DNA from: Brevipalpus yothersi
Lineage: Eukaryota > Arthropoda > Arachnida > Trombidiformes > Tenuipalpidae
Length of the DNA: 64,000 bases
Direction: 5' to 3'
NCBI GenBank assembly: GCA_003956705.1
Contig: QZCP01000523.1
Span: 186,118-250,117 of the forward strand
The first letter of the stretch is position 1; each line of letters begins with the position of its first letter. Positions 27,179 to 38,593 of the stretch are shown here, in pieces. The position numbers were made by a program, and so were the translations under genes. The notes beneath the pieces were generated by a model that worked only from the letters and a program-made list of their open reading frames with translations, was not told where the DNA came from and ran no database searches.

Positions 27179-29090
27179 AAGAAGATGCTGATCTCGATGA
27201 GCAACATCTTCTCAAGAGGAAGACAACATCCTCTAAACTTGTGATCGGAAAGTCAAAAGTATAGCCAAATTCTTATGTTACTACAAGTACTTGGACCACT
27301 CTCTCGATGATGACCTGAACAGAGTTGAATCAACACATAGTGTCGAAAAACAGTATGATTGCTTGTGATATCCTTAAAAAAAATTTCAGGTTCTGATTGG
27401 AGACGCTCATTATGGATGTGGTCGGAAAAGATGACGTTCCTTTGGCCTGTTCACCGCGGGAAGAGAGCAGTAAAAAACTTGTCCCGGTAGTAGAATGTAG
27501 CAATAGTGGTGATAGTGGTGGTAGTTGTGGTAGTGGTGATGGATCCTTTAGTGAACACTAATTTGGAACCAAGTCAGCCCAAACCGTTGATCCATCGACA
27601 TCAGTTTCAGTGTGTGGCCCAGTATGAGAAGCTCAATTGAGCAGCCGATAGTTTGGATGAGAGAGAGAGAGAAAACTTTTTTTTTCGGATGTCAAATGAG
27701 TAGTGGTGATGAGTAGATGGGAAAACAGTCGACATGTAGGCCGGTTGACAAATTGTTGAATGATCAGGATGCGTGATGTCCATCTGTATGGTCATAGCGA
27801 TCATATCATCATACACATATACAGATATGTGCATTATGAGGTGTATTCAAAAAGTAAAAGTCTTCAAAATAAGACATGAAATTCGTGTCCAGACGAATGT
27901 CCCGTTAATTGAAGTCGAAGATCACCGATGTCCATCTTTAATCGTATGTAATGTGCCAGATGTTGGTGCTACTGACTTGAATTCTTTATGATGAAAAGAA
28001 GAAGAAAAAGAAGAAAACGGTATTGGTAGCATTTGGTTAGAGCCACTCTGAAAACTTTTATTCAACATTCCCGAAACATTTTGCTGATTGATTTGATGAT
28101 CCTGATGATGATTCTTTTCAACCATTCAAATCATGATTTCTCGTTATATACATGTTGGTTAATAAGATTAGCCAAAGATTTAACATCCAAATTGAAAATG
28201 CTCTCATCAGTATTTTGGTTTTTTTGGAGAGCGTTTGAAGAAGCACAAGTAAATCGAAAAGATTTGAACGCCTGCAGATTCCATACAGATTATTGATTAA
28301 TGTAATTTTGTTTGGTTTTCATCATCACACACACAAACATAAACTTTGAGTGGCAGTTGCAAGCTCAGAGTGCTAATGACTTTAACATTAATTTTTTTAA
28401 CCAGCATCTGGACCCGAAAATTTGCATGGATGGAAAAATGATGGCTGTATTGATTTACATGATCTTATTTGGAGCAAAAATTTTTCAGGTGAAAACGATT
28501 CGGAATGTCCTCGTTGATGAAATGATTGAATATGTATGTAGGAAATATACAGGTGAGAAGCTGGTGCTGTCCAATGTTATCTTTATAATGATTCATGATA
28601 TTGGAAAAAAAAGAGTACACAGATTGACTCAGAGTGGTTGAAGAAAAAATACTTATCAATGTGAGAAGTTCACATGCTTGATTCCTCTCAACCTCTTTAT
28701 TTTTCTCTTTAATTCTTGTTCATATGGTAGCTGATAAGAAGGTCCAGTCAACACTTGTTCCAATATTATCACTGAAGATGCTGCTCATTTAATCTCCAAA
28801 AATAGTGCTCTCAATGGTAGTGGTATAGATGGATGAAGAAGAGAGAAAATTTTTGAGGCCGGGAAAATGTTCAGCAAGCCAATTGAATTCCATGTGATCC
28901 AATCACTTAGATATGTTTCAACTTCAATTGTGTTCACTTTTTTGTGATGCTCTTTCACTGGAAAGCTAAACCAGCAACTATTGCAGCATCACTACTCTAT
29001 CCATTCTACTCTTCACTGATCATTTTGATCGCTCGCATCATTTTTCCATTCAATTCATGAATGCATCCCAACAAGAAGAATAATACCATG

Positions 29091-29120
29091 AGAAAGAGAG
29101 AGAGAGAGAGAGAGAGAGAA
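29091..29120. repeat. (GA)n microsatellite
   Basis: A GA tract of about 15 units in the LHFPL intron. Confidence 0.9.
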
Positions 29121-30933
29121 AGATTTGGAAGAAGGAACAGAATTTAGTAGTTTTCTCAAGCAGAATCAATCACTTTCAGGCAGATGCTTAATTTATATCG
29201 TCAATTTTTGTTGGGTTAAAAATTTTTATGATCGTTTTACCTAATAGTATTGGAGTGTTTATATTGGCGTGAAATTATTGTCAGCTTCCGGAATTAGTGT
29301 GTTTGTGTGTGTTAGTGAGAGAAAAGACAGAAGAGATGATAATATATCAAGCTGAGATTTATAATTATTAATAAGTTCTCACTGAGGATCATCATAACAT
29401 TTTTATTCTCTCTATCTCCTATCACCCACTGGGTGGATTGAATTGAAAAGCAAATCAATCAGATACTATTCTGGTTGAATGTTTTTTCTTCCTATTCTCT
29501 CTCTCTTCTTCTTATTCATCTCTCTCTTTCCTTCGATTGATAGGGTAACTCATCGAACAGTTCTTTAACCTTTCGTTAGAGTATCATTTTGTCAACCATT
29601 TTATCGATATCCACATTTAGATCAAATGATTTTGATTTTCATATCATTATGAAACTGTTCTAAGCAAACTTGTTAACATGATGATGATAGAGCGAAAACA
29701 TTGAGCGATATTCAAGCAAGAACAGATACTAAATTCTGAGCACATACACCCATGTATACTCAGAAGCCCCAAGCAATTATGAAAGAGAGCCATGAAGATG
29801 TCTACCACTACTATTAAACACGGAAGCTAAGCCCAGCAAAAATCTGAATATTTCAAGCAAATATAAATAAAAATAAAAATTCATGAGAACGATAAGAGAA
29901 GAGAAAAAAGAAGAAGAAAACCCCAAAAAGAGGGTAAATTTTTGCCTTTGATTTAAATCATAATGGCCCCAGGCGATCTGTTACCCCTTCCTTCACTGAT
30001 GGAGATGATCATGAAGCACACACATATATTCGAAAACACATACACTCAAAATATTCACTACTGTTATAGTTCATGAGCAATCCTACCGTTTGAATAAGTA
30101 TTTGGGTTTGAACCCAAAATTTGAACGTATGAAAGGTGAATAATTGTTGGGTATCGGTATACGTTGATTTCCTGGAGGCTTCTTCTTGTAGCAAAAGTTT
30201 TCTTCCCAAAATGAGCAGCATCTGATGTATATATAAATGTTTCATCATCAGATATAGATAGCCAGACAGATTCTCTCGAAATGTTTGAGCTTCCAGACAG
30301 AATAATCAACAAGGCCGAACCTCAATCAGCGTATTTATCGGATGAACTTGAATAGAAATGATGATCAGCGATGAATATACCCATTCAACCCACTGATGGC
30401 ACTTTTAGTAGTTGCTTAATTATTATGCTTATAAAATAATCAAAATTATTGACGCTCACATAACACTTCAATACCATGCGATCATTTTGTTTTTTCTCAA
30501 CGTTCAATCAAAAAATTCACGGACAATCTATCATGATCAGATTTGTGAGAAAAATTTTCTAATTCTCACGAGCAACAGTCTCGATTGAGTCTGATCTGGA
30601 AAAAATTTCAAATTTCGATTCTCTTTGATTGAATCTTTTCTTTGGTTATAGGATTTTAGCGAAAAAAGACAGATAAATCTCGGAAAGGAAGTATAGCAAA
30701 CTATAAAGCAAATTTGTGTGAAAATTTCTGCAATAATTTGCCTCGGTTGAGCAACTCATAGATTGTGAAAAAAAAGAATCTGGAATCACTTATCATTATT
30801 ACTTCAGGCTTTCCAGAATGTCAAGAATCACCTCTTCAAAGGGCAATGATTCATGACTAGAAAGGATGTAAGAAGGAAAAAGAAAAACAGCTGCAATCGA
30901 TCTTAATGGAATGAAATTTAATCGGATACTCAC

Positions 30934-31408
30934 CATTAAATGCCTGCAGCCATCCACAGATATGGAAAACGGTTGATGAGTGTAGAAAGAAGAACAAAAC
31001 GAATGAACATAGGCACGCAACGATTATGATAACCGAAAGTCCCACGAACACTGTGGCAGCACGAAATGCTGGTGTTGGAATGGAACCAAAATCATCAAGT
31101 CTACCTTCACAAAGAAGATCTTGACCATCTTGAAGTAATCTACAAGATCGCCATAGGCCAAAATATCCGGTACCTTTACTGTGTTCCGTGTCACCCAGCC
31201 ATTGAGGCTGTACAAATACCACAAAATTGATGATCGCATAGCACATGGTGAACACAGCCCATAATACACCGATGGCTCGAGAATTTCTCAAATAATTGGC
31301 TTGATAATGATAGTAATTGTTAAAATGATCCGGTGAATTGGGATCATAAATGAAACCGTTTCCGTTGGCCTTTGGATCCATGTTGAGTTGTTGAAAATTG
31401 GTTGGCAT
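30934..31408 (-). CDS. LHFPL: LHFPL-family tetraspan protein, exon 1 (start, TM1-TM3)
   Basis: The LHFPL family are claudin-like four-pass membrane proteins. Vertebrate members partner with mechanotransduction channels in hair cells and with GABA-A receptors. Translation starts at ATG 31408 (the frame is open slightly further upstream but without an ATG). After a ~40-residue hydrophilic N-terminus come the signature NSRAIGVLWAVFTMCYAIIN (TM1), the claudin-like GLW-x-x-C motif (GLWRSCR) with the paired LLCEG cysteine, TM2 (ATVFVGLSVIIIVACLCS) and the start of TM3 (GWLQAFN). Exons 30934-31408, 7267-7512 and 6890-7119 together give 316 residues. The donor GTGAGT in phase 1 opens the 23.4-kb intron. 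It lies head-to-head with mRpL24. Similarity is closest to the LHFPL3/4/5 branch as I recall it; the exact orthologue is not settled. Confidence 0.95.
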
Positions 31409-32240
31409 CAAGTTTTTTTTCTCCACAAAAATGGGCAACTATCGGATGATATCCGGTTGAGATATCACGAGACAATCAGTTCCGATGGATAGGCACTCAA
31501 TTAATTTGATTCAACTTTGGTTGATTGAACCAAGAATTGAAAAACATTCACACAAAACAGAGAAAGACAGAGATCACATTTCTTTCGTCAACAAATGGCA
31601 GTTATAGATAATGTCACAGATAAGTATGGCAGTGATGTAGCTCTCACGTTTTAGTGAAATTTTTTTCAATAAATTCACTAGTCAAAATAAATCCGAAAGC
31701 ATTCGAGCAATTCTATTGAAAAATTTATCAATTTTCAACACTCAAACACACACATACACAGAAGCTATACACACATACAATGTGCACCTTCATAAAGTGG
31801 TTTCAGCATTTCGTCTTCATCTGAAGTAAGTAAGAAAGAGAGAGAAAGAGAGAGAGACTCTTAAAATGATCAAAAACGTTTTACTCTCCCAAAGTCAGTA
31901 AATAAAATGCTTCTTCAGAACCTGTTCTACATAATAACATTTCCTATTCTCAAAGTTCTGAACTGAAAAGTTTTCCAAGTTTTCGTGAGTTTAAATGGAA
32001 AGCTACTAGAGGTCAGCAGCAGATTGAGTGTTCATGCGCAGTTTATCGAGTTTTTTTTTCGGAGCAAAACAAAATCTTCAACATGCTTCCATAGAAAATT
32101 TTGTTCTGAATTCAGAACTTTTGACTATTTAATTTAATTTAATTTATCTCCAATTGAAGGTTGTTGAGTGGAGTTGTGTAAAGATTTCACTTCTCGGTGT
32201 TGTCTAAGGGTGGTACACATCTTTGTGTTGTTGTTGCAAT
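31409..32240. other. Divergent intergenic region, LHFPL / mRpL24
   Basis: About 830 bp separate the two start codons, so this holds both promoters and 5' UTRs. It has CA and GA short repeats (near 31746 and 31835) and no recognisable coding sequence. Confidence 0.6.
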
Positions 32241-32996
32241 ATGCGGCTGACCAGAGCATTGTGTTCAATATCAAAAGTGCCCAAAGATTATTCAAATTTT
32301 CCCAAAAAATATATTGATAAACACACGGCATTCGTGGAATGGAAACCACCGAAGAGACCCAATTATCAGTGTTGGCCTCAAAGATGGAGAAAGTATCCAT
32401 ATTATGACAAATTTCGGCCATGGGAGAAGCCTTTTGAAGGAATGAATGCACCGGGTGTCGCCCAGCCAAACATAATTGTGGAACCTTTTGAAATTTTTCC
32501 CGTTTTCAAGGGTGATGTAGTGGAAATACTGACCGGAAAAGACAAAGGAAAAATAGGAGCTGCTAATTATATTGTTAAAGAGAGAAATTGGGTTTTCGTT
32601 CAAGGCTTGAACACGGAAATCAAAGAATACCGTAATAGTAACGATGAAATAATCATGGTCAGAAATGAAGAGCATCCATTGTTGTTTCCGAGAGATGTTG
32701 CCCTTACTGATCCTACCGATAATCACAAAACAACTGTCAAGTGGCGGTATGATGAAGAGGGACGCAGAGTTCGAGTGTCACTTCGAACTGGTCGTATTTT
32801 AGAAATTCCTCTTGAAGCTTTTGCTACTGTTGATTTTAAGACAGCCGGTGAATACGTTGAGAGAGCCAAAGACACCAAAGAGGATACGGTTCGCCAGCAA
32901 ACTTATGAGCCAGTCCTTAAGACTTTTGAGATGGACATTGCGGAACAGATGGGAGTGAAAGAAGATGCAGTTCCTCGTCGATTCTTCTGGTTTTAA
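32241..32996 (+). CDS. mRpL24: Mitochondrial ribosomal protein L24 (mRpL24/uL24m)
   Basis: This is a structural component of the large mitochondrial ribosomal subunit. The single-exon frame from ATG 32241 gives 251 residues, a usual length for animal MRPL24; the frame is open a few codons further upstream but only from a TTG. A KOW motif at about residues 89-123 (FKGDVVEILTGKDKGKIG) marks the L24 family. Upstream segments such as WKPPKRPNYQCWPQRW and the conserved FEIFPVFKGD leader are typical of the mitochondrial rather than the cytosolic protein. The N-terminus is basic, as expected for import. It converges with TIPRL, with only 56 bp between the stop codons. Confidence 0.95.
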   Translation: MRLTRALCSISKVPKDYSNFPKKYIDKHTAFVEWKPPKRPNYQCWPQRWRKYPYYDKFRPWEKPFEGMNAPGVAQPNIIVEPFEIFPVFKGDVVEILTGKDKGKIGAANYIVKERNWVFVQGLNTEIKEYRNSNDEIIMVRNEEHPLLFPRDVALTDPTDNHKTTVKWRYDEEGRRVRVSLRTGRILEIPLEAFATVDFKTAGEYVERAKDTKEDTVRQQTYEPVLKTFEMDIAEQMGVKEDAVPRRFFWF

Positions 32997-33051
32997 TAGT
33001 GAATTTCTATCAACACCATCGATTGTTACTCTTTTTGGATCATTTGGATCA

Positions 33052-33057
33052 TTTATT
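33052..33057 (-). promoter_or_regulatory. TIPRL poly(A) signal overlapping its stop codon
   Basis: On the minus strand the stop TAA (33053-33055) is embedded in AATAAA. If used, cleavage would fall 10-30 nt further on, inside the 56-bp gap or the mRpL24 3' end. Confidence 0.5.
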
Positions 33058-34118
33058 TTGGAAAAATAAGTTTCTCATTACAAAAATCTTTGAGAGGAAG
33101 ACATTTACTCAATTCTACTGGGTCAAGAAGTACCTCAGTGCTTAATGTAGATGAGGTCAAATCCTGTTCTCGACTTGTGAACTCTCGAAGAAGATAATTC
33201 TTGCCAGCCTATCAATGGGAGAGACGTTGATGTTGATGTCAATCATAATTTCTAGAGAAACTCATATTGTTACATACCTCATAATAAATTCTAGTGTCGC
33301 ACAATCGTACTTTGACTTTGTCCACTCGTAAAAAATACCGTAATAAGATGAACATGATATCTCGCATTACTCTCTGCAAGGAAGAAAAGATTATAAAGGA
33401 TGATTTCAAATTCAGAGGATGGAAGGTGTCCTGTTTTACTTACGATTTTTACAGACAATTGGGCTACTCCATTGTCAGCTAATTCATCCTCGAAGAGGTG
33501 GACATCATCAAAAAACAGAATATCGTCTTTGACTTTTAACCTTTCGATATTGATACGTTCTTCGGTGGGCTCTACTTCAAATTGGAGATGAGGATCATCA
33601 CTGAGAAAGTGTCCCTTGTAGTTGGTGGTGAAAGTCCAATCAAAAGGTCGTAAAACTTTTTTCGTATGTTCACAATCAGAGCGTGCCTTGAGCCAATCTT
33701 CGGAAGAATCTACCTTAACGTCTTGTGGGCTTGAATATGAGAGGCTCTTGAGAGCATTTAGACAATCAAAACCGATACCAAATCCTTTTTTATTTACCAC
33801 ATGCAATAGATTCTTGGCGAAAGTCATGTCAGGAAAATGAGGAATATTCTTAAATTGCTCTTCATACCTGCAAAAAGAGTGTCAACATCTTAGTAAATAA
33901 GTAAATAAGTACAATAGCACATCGGACATTGCGGTTTCATTACACTCTACTTACTGACAATATAGACACTTGTCTTTCAATTCAGCATCTTTAGGACATG
34001 AATTTGAACACTTTGATTCTAATATATGACTTCGACGAGTTGTGATGATCCAATCCCTGAAATTATATTTTTGTTGGAATATACCATCAAAATGACAGCT
34101 ATCAACTGGATCCGACAT
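33053..34118 (-). CDS. Tiprl: TIP41-like protein (TIPRL), regulator of PP2A-family phosphatases
   Basis: TIPRL binds the catalytic subunits of PP2A, PP4 and PP6 and links them to TOR and DNA-damage signalling in the cytoplasm. Four exons (33955-34118, 33444-33867, 33278-33373, 33053-33208) join in consistent phases to give 279 residues, against about 272 in vertebrates. Conserved segments in order are RDWIITTRRSHIL, GFGIGFDCLNAL, RPFDWTFTTNYKGHFL, the FFDDVHLFEDELADNGVAQL core, LLRYFLRVDKVKVRLCDTR, YLLREFTSRE and the C-terminal CNEKLIFPK. The start at 34118 gives the expected short leader. An N-terminal insertion-like stretch with several cysteines (SKCSNSCPKDAELKDKCLYC) is unusual for the family. 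It is convergent with mRpL24 and divergent from the 53-aa microprotein. Confidence 0.96.
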
Positions 34119-34582
34119 ATTTACACCACTTTGTCTACGATCAAAAGATGAGTATTCCTAGATGTTGATCAACCACTTACAAAATCAAGCACGGAAAGCA
34201 ATTGATTAGGGGAAAGACAATTCAAATTCGATCTGTAGAACAATTAAATACACTTTCAAATTCTGTCAAACAGAATACGTTTTCTGTCAAGAAAAGCGAT
34301 ATGTTTATGATATCAAAGATGTCGCTTTGATGATGATGATGAGCGGAAAAAAGGTAAACATTAGCATGCTTAACATATTAAAATGATTCCTTTTAAACAT
34401 TGTTTTGTTTTCTGATTGTGTTCTGATGCTTTTACCAGAACTCTGAATGAATCCATAATCTTGGTGACTGTGATAAGGCTTTACTAGGGAGGTTCATCAT
34501 CAAATCAGGGGTAAATTGAACACATCATTGATGCCCTACATTTGTTGGAAAGGATAGAAAATCTTGAACCTTTTTCCTAGGT
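34119..34582. other. Divergent spacer, TIPRL / microprotein
   Basis: About 460 bp between start codons on opposite strands. It presumably carries both promoters and a 5' UTR exon of the microprotein gene, since a splice acceptor (TTTTTCCTAG) sits 2 nt before its ATG. No coding sequence was recognised. Confidence 0.5.
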
Positions 34583-34744
34583 ATGGGTTTGTCAGATCTT
34601 TTAACCGGAGGTTACTTCAAATATTTGATTGCTGCAGCCGTTGGAGTTGGATCAACTGTATTTATTGGAAAAGAAAGGATAAAGATAACATCGGAGAAGA
34701 TTGTTCAAGACATAGAAAAGGAGAAGAAGAGATTTTCCGTTTGA
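34583..34744 (+). CDS. 53-aa single-pass membrane microprotein, unknown
   Basis: I do not recognise this with confidence. The ATG lies two bases after a good splice acceptor, so an untranslated first exon is likely. The 53 residues have a short N-terminus (MGLSDLLTGGYFK), one small-residue hydrophobic helix (YLIAAAVGVGSTVFIG) and a lysine/glutamate-rich tail predicted to be helical. The layout (short helix then charged helix) resembles small mitochondrial or ER microproteins such as PIGBOS1 or respiratory-chain assembly factors, but I see no sequence match. Its position in a tight divergent arrangement with TIPRL supports it being a real gene. Confidence 0.6.
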   Translation: MGLSDLLTGGYFKYLIAAAVGVGSTVFIGKERIKITSEKIVQDIEKEKKRFSV

Positions 34745-35513
34745 GGCTCTGGTTATTCAACACCATTATGTGACTTAGTTTTCTCTTCGTTCTTCGTTCC
34801 AACTACTGGTTACTTACGAGTAATCATGAGATGAACAATTTACTTTATCCAGAAGAATATAAACATATGGGTATGGTCTATTCGAACCCTTTTCAAGCGA
34901 ATCAAATCATCAACTTCTATCCAATGTTTACATCTAGTCTCCTAAAAAGAACCTGACACAAATTCGATGATGATTGTTTTTTAGTAGAAATTATTGTGAT
35001 TCATATAAAATAATAATTGAATTAAATTGTCATGCAGCTTGATCACCCAACATTCAATTTGAATTGAAGACAACCATTAACACTTACTTGTCAGTCACCA
35101 AACGATGTGATCTATGATTTCCGATGGTCACCATCGAATTGGTCCATATCCCTTCCGAATTCGTACTAACAACTATTAGAAAAGTTTTTTGAAGAGTATA
35201 ACTACTAAGATGGTGGATAAGATGGACCAAATATCTTAACCATAATCATAATAGCACAATTTTTCAATAAGCTGAATTGAATAAATTTCCTAGGAATTTG
35301 AACAAGTTCAAACTGGCATCAAAACGCGACCAAGAAAAAAAGCTTCTTTCATGTGTGTATGTATGTATATAAGCTATCGACTTGTAAGTTCAAGGCCAGT
35401 TTTTTTCTCGTCTACATTTTTATTTAGAAAATCGAAAGAATCTAGAAAATTTTCTGTTCTTTTTGCATATCAAATTGAGACATCGTTCTGTTTGTTTTGT
35501 TGATGTTGTAATA
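34745..35513. other. Intergenic region upstream of the forkhead gene
   Basis: AT-rich sequence with no coding signal. It should hold the 3' end of the microprotein transcript and the promoter or 5' UTR of the forkhead gene. Confidence 0.5.
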
Positions 35514-37060
35514 ATGATTTCTTTTTCTAGTTCATTTGAGGATGAAAATCAGCGAATTATTAATGCTGAATCAATGTTACATGAACTTTCCCAAGATGTC
35601 CGTCTATCTGATTCGATTTGCCTCCAACCCAATGATGATTCGCGAATGGTATGGATCAAAAGTGAGTCATCTTCACCACAGCGAATTGAAACATCGCCAA
35701 GTCCACCATCGCACAATGATTGGAAGTTGAAGAATGACGAATACAATTGGGATGCTTTGGAATTTGCAATTGCTGAACCACCATCACCATGTTCGAGAGA
35801 GGAAGAAGATGGAAGTGGTAATAGTGATCACATCGATGCTAATAATGTGGAAGGTGATAGTGACAATCAAGTATCAACCACAAGTCAAAGTTTAAGTTTG
35901 ACCACCGAATCATCTAGTTTAGCTCTCACAAGTCAAACTTTCAGTCCAATCTATAGTCAAAATAGAGCAAGTACTTATGCTTCCAGTCAATTGACACAAG
36001 CAACTGATATACATTATTCCCAATTTTCTGATGTTCCATCATTCAGTCAATCAATATCACAATCAACTGAGAATGGTCGCCAATTTCTCAATATTGTTGT
36101 CCGAGTTCCGATCAATTCATCGGACGATAAGCTTCCCTCAATATTGTCATATCCAACCCGATATTCGTCCAATTCTTCACCTTCCACAGGTTATGCAAGC
36201 TTGCCATGTGAATCATCTTTTTCTGATCAACCATACTTATCACCACCAGCACCTAAATGTTGTCGTAAGCATGAAAAATATATCAAAAATATGGCTCGAA
36301 ATTATCATCAAAAAGGTAAACATTTGGCTAACCAAAAAGTTGACAAGATAGTTGTTAATTTGGATCGAATGTTTGATAAGATGGCGAATGGCAATTATTT
36401 GAAGCCAAAATTTTCACACAATTTGCTGTGTGCTATAGCTATTTATTCGAATGAAGATCAAATGATTGAAGTATCTGAAATATATAAATTTTTGTGGTAA
36501 GTTAATGAAGACTGATATTCATGTTTAGCTCCATTGATTTTTTACGTTTGCTTTCTCTCCCTTTTTCTTTCACCTATATTACCATGATCTTGAATCCTCC
36601 AGTGATTCATTTCCATATTTCCAAAAAGCTAATCATCATTGGAAAAATTCTCTGAGACATAGTCTAGCTACTTGTAATTGGTTTCTCAAATCAGATTATC
36701 ATCGAACATCCAAAAAGGGTTACAAATGGACTTTGAATGATCAAACTTCGGAATGCCTTGAATGGGAAATAAGGAAATCATGTATCAAAGATCTTCGAAA
36801 ATTGTATCATTGTTTGAGAGATGGAGGTAAGTTAATCTTGATCAGTTACAATATTTTGACGATCATATTAAATATTGAAAACTGAATATTGTTTTCCAAC
36901 CATTCCAGAAGTTTTGGGCTTGTTGCAAAGGATGGGACTGGTTGATCTATCGAACTGTTCCCTTTCTTCTCGAAATTCGTTGGTTCCATCAACTTTTGAA
37001 TGCAGCCAGGACAAGATCCATCAAGGTGTCTCCTCTCAAGATCATGAGCTAGAACAGTAA
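35514..37060 (+). CDS. Forkhead transcription factor, FOXN1/4-like
   Basis: Three exons (35514-36496, 36603-36826, 36909-37060) encode 452 residues. The forkhead domain spans about residues 297-374 and is split by intron 1: it begins KPKFSHNLLCAIAI, continues VSEIYKFL, then DSFPYFQKANHHWKNSLRHS (helix 3) and KKGYKWTL (wing). The HFPYF/WKNS-type signature places it in the FOXN group. The usually conserved RHN of helix 3 reads RHS here, while the first Asn and the His that contact DNA are kept. The first ~290 residues are Ser/Thr/Gln-rich and disordered, consistent with an activation region. The start is uncertain: a good acceptor (TTTCTTTTTCTAG, ending at 35530) just after the ATG allows an upstream first exon instead. 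AATAAA at 37386-37391 could end the transcript. Confidence 0.88.
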
Positions 37061-37385
37061 TTATTATGATCTATCGCTATTTTCTTCCCCATTGAGATAT
37101 GATCCTGACAAGATGTCAAGTCAAAAGTTCACCCAAATCTGGTCAAGTTCGCTACTATATTATTGTTGTCATTTTGTGTTCAGTTTTATGATCTTTCGAT
37201 TGATTCGATTTGAGCTCGCTCTTCTTTTTCTTGTAAAACTGACATGATGATGACAAAAACCCAAATTTCCCAATCAATTGTATATAAACAAAACCGGCAA
37301 ATCTATTCATTGCTAAAACCAAAATGTTGCCAACAAAAGACAGACCCAGACTCTATCTCTCTTCCAGATAGATTAATAATTGGTC

Positions 37386-37391
37386 AATAAA
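37386..37391 (+). promoter_or_regulatory. Candidate poly(A) signal of the forkhead gene
   Basis: AATAAA about 325 nt downstream of the stop codon; the first perfect copy that I see after the gene. Confidence 0.5.
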
Positions 37392-38515
37392 TATCCTTCT
37401 GTTCTCAATTTCATGGCTACAATCGGATGTTCTTTTTTATACCATCTATCTTTATAGTCATCACAATTTGTAGATGTTGTTGAATTTGATTTGTAACTTC
37501 TTTCATTGCAAAACATCGAGTGAAACAATAACGATAATAGTTAAATTGTGTTTTTGTCATTAAGTTGCTTTTTGATCAATCTCGCTTGGATGCGCTTGCT
37601 AATGTCTTGATCAATGTAACGATCTGAATAGAAAGAGAGTGAGAAAGTGAAAAAGTGTGTTTTTATTTGTTTTCTGATTTTCACCATCAACTTCACCTCT
37701 AATAATCCAACCTGAATTCAAGTGGATCTGAATTCTGTTATTTAAAACAACACACACACACACACAAACTTACAAATCTTGGAAGAAAAAATTCTCCAAC
37801 GAAAAAAAGTTGAGAGAGAAAAAAAATGTTGTGAAATTTGTGTTTCAAGTCTTAGATCTTGATCTCTGGCCCCAATCAATATACATGCCAGCTGATTCTC
37901 TTTCAAGATAGCTATCAATATTCAATATAATCAAACCCACGAATAGTGAGAAACATTAGTCTGATGTATTCAAAAGGTGAATAAAAAATAATCAGCATCT
38001 ACCTACGAGACCTAATGGCTTAAACATTTTTTGACAAATGATGGCTCAGCATTTGATGATCACATATGATGACTGAATTCAAGCAACCTAATAATGTGTT
38101 ATGATGATTGTACCACGATACCGATTATCTTTAACTCTCAAAATCAGCGAGGAACCCAAAAAGAAAGTGAGTGAGAGAGAGAGAAAGAGAGAGAATGAGA
38201 ATATGAGAAATTACGCGCGCTTTTAAGTTGATCATTTTGGGGGTGAAAAATTCAAACTTGAATGATGCAAATTGCTTGCAAAATGCGATCAATTGAAAAA
38301 ATGTTCACGAGGAAGTGATCTTAGCAATTTGAGAATGAGAGAGACTCAGATTCACGCTCCCTGTTCTTCATTATATATTTCTCTCTCGCTCTCTCAATTC
38401 TCTGATATCTCAGTTCCAATCGATCCCGGTCGTAATGATGAACATAATTCATTGAACATTGTGTTCCATCGCCAGCTTACCAATCTGCTTCCATTCAGAA
38501 TGAATATGAGTGAAA

Positions 38516-38516
38516 A

Positions 38517-38590
<74 letters not shown>
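38516..38590. repeat. (GA)n microsatellite
   Basis: A GA tract of about 37 units with two A interruptions at its left end. Confidence 0.95.

Positions 38591-38593
<3 letters not shown>

Larger units (their letters stand above)
7513..30933 (-). other. Giant 23.4-kb first intron of the LHFPL gene
   Basis: The intron is defined by the GTGAGT donor after exon 1 and the TTTTCAG acceptor before exon 2, whose phases and protein alignment agree. Within it I found no convincing nested gene on either strand; open frames are short, low-complexity or derived from GA/CT repeats. It contains about nine long GA/CT microsatellites, a 26-bp perfect palindrome (16518-16543), a 44-nt hairpin (11217-11260) and the N gap. 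By comparison, the other introns mapped here are 82 bp to 1.8 kb. Regulatory elements are plausible but cannot be recognised by eye. Confidence 0.88.

Noticed and set aside
28312..28641. 109-codon open frame inside the LHFPL intron
   Set aside because: No recognisable domain and no splice context; chance frames of this size are expected in 23 kb of AT-rich intron.
29788..29850. Stretch containing GGAAGCTAAG, reminiscent of 5S rRNA
   Set aside because: Only about 10 bases match and the rest of the 5S sequence and its internal control regions are absent.
30096..30125. TGGGTTTGAACCCA as a possible tRNA B box
   Set aside because: It does not fit the GGTTCRANYCC consensus, and no A box or acceptor stem is evident; it is just a short palindrome.
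31409..31438. Ten extra N-terminal codons of LHFPL
   Set aside because: The open frame starts with TTG, not ATG; the first ATG is at 31408.
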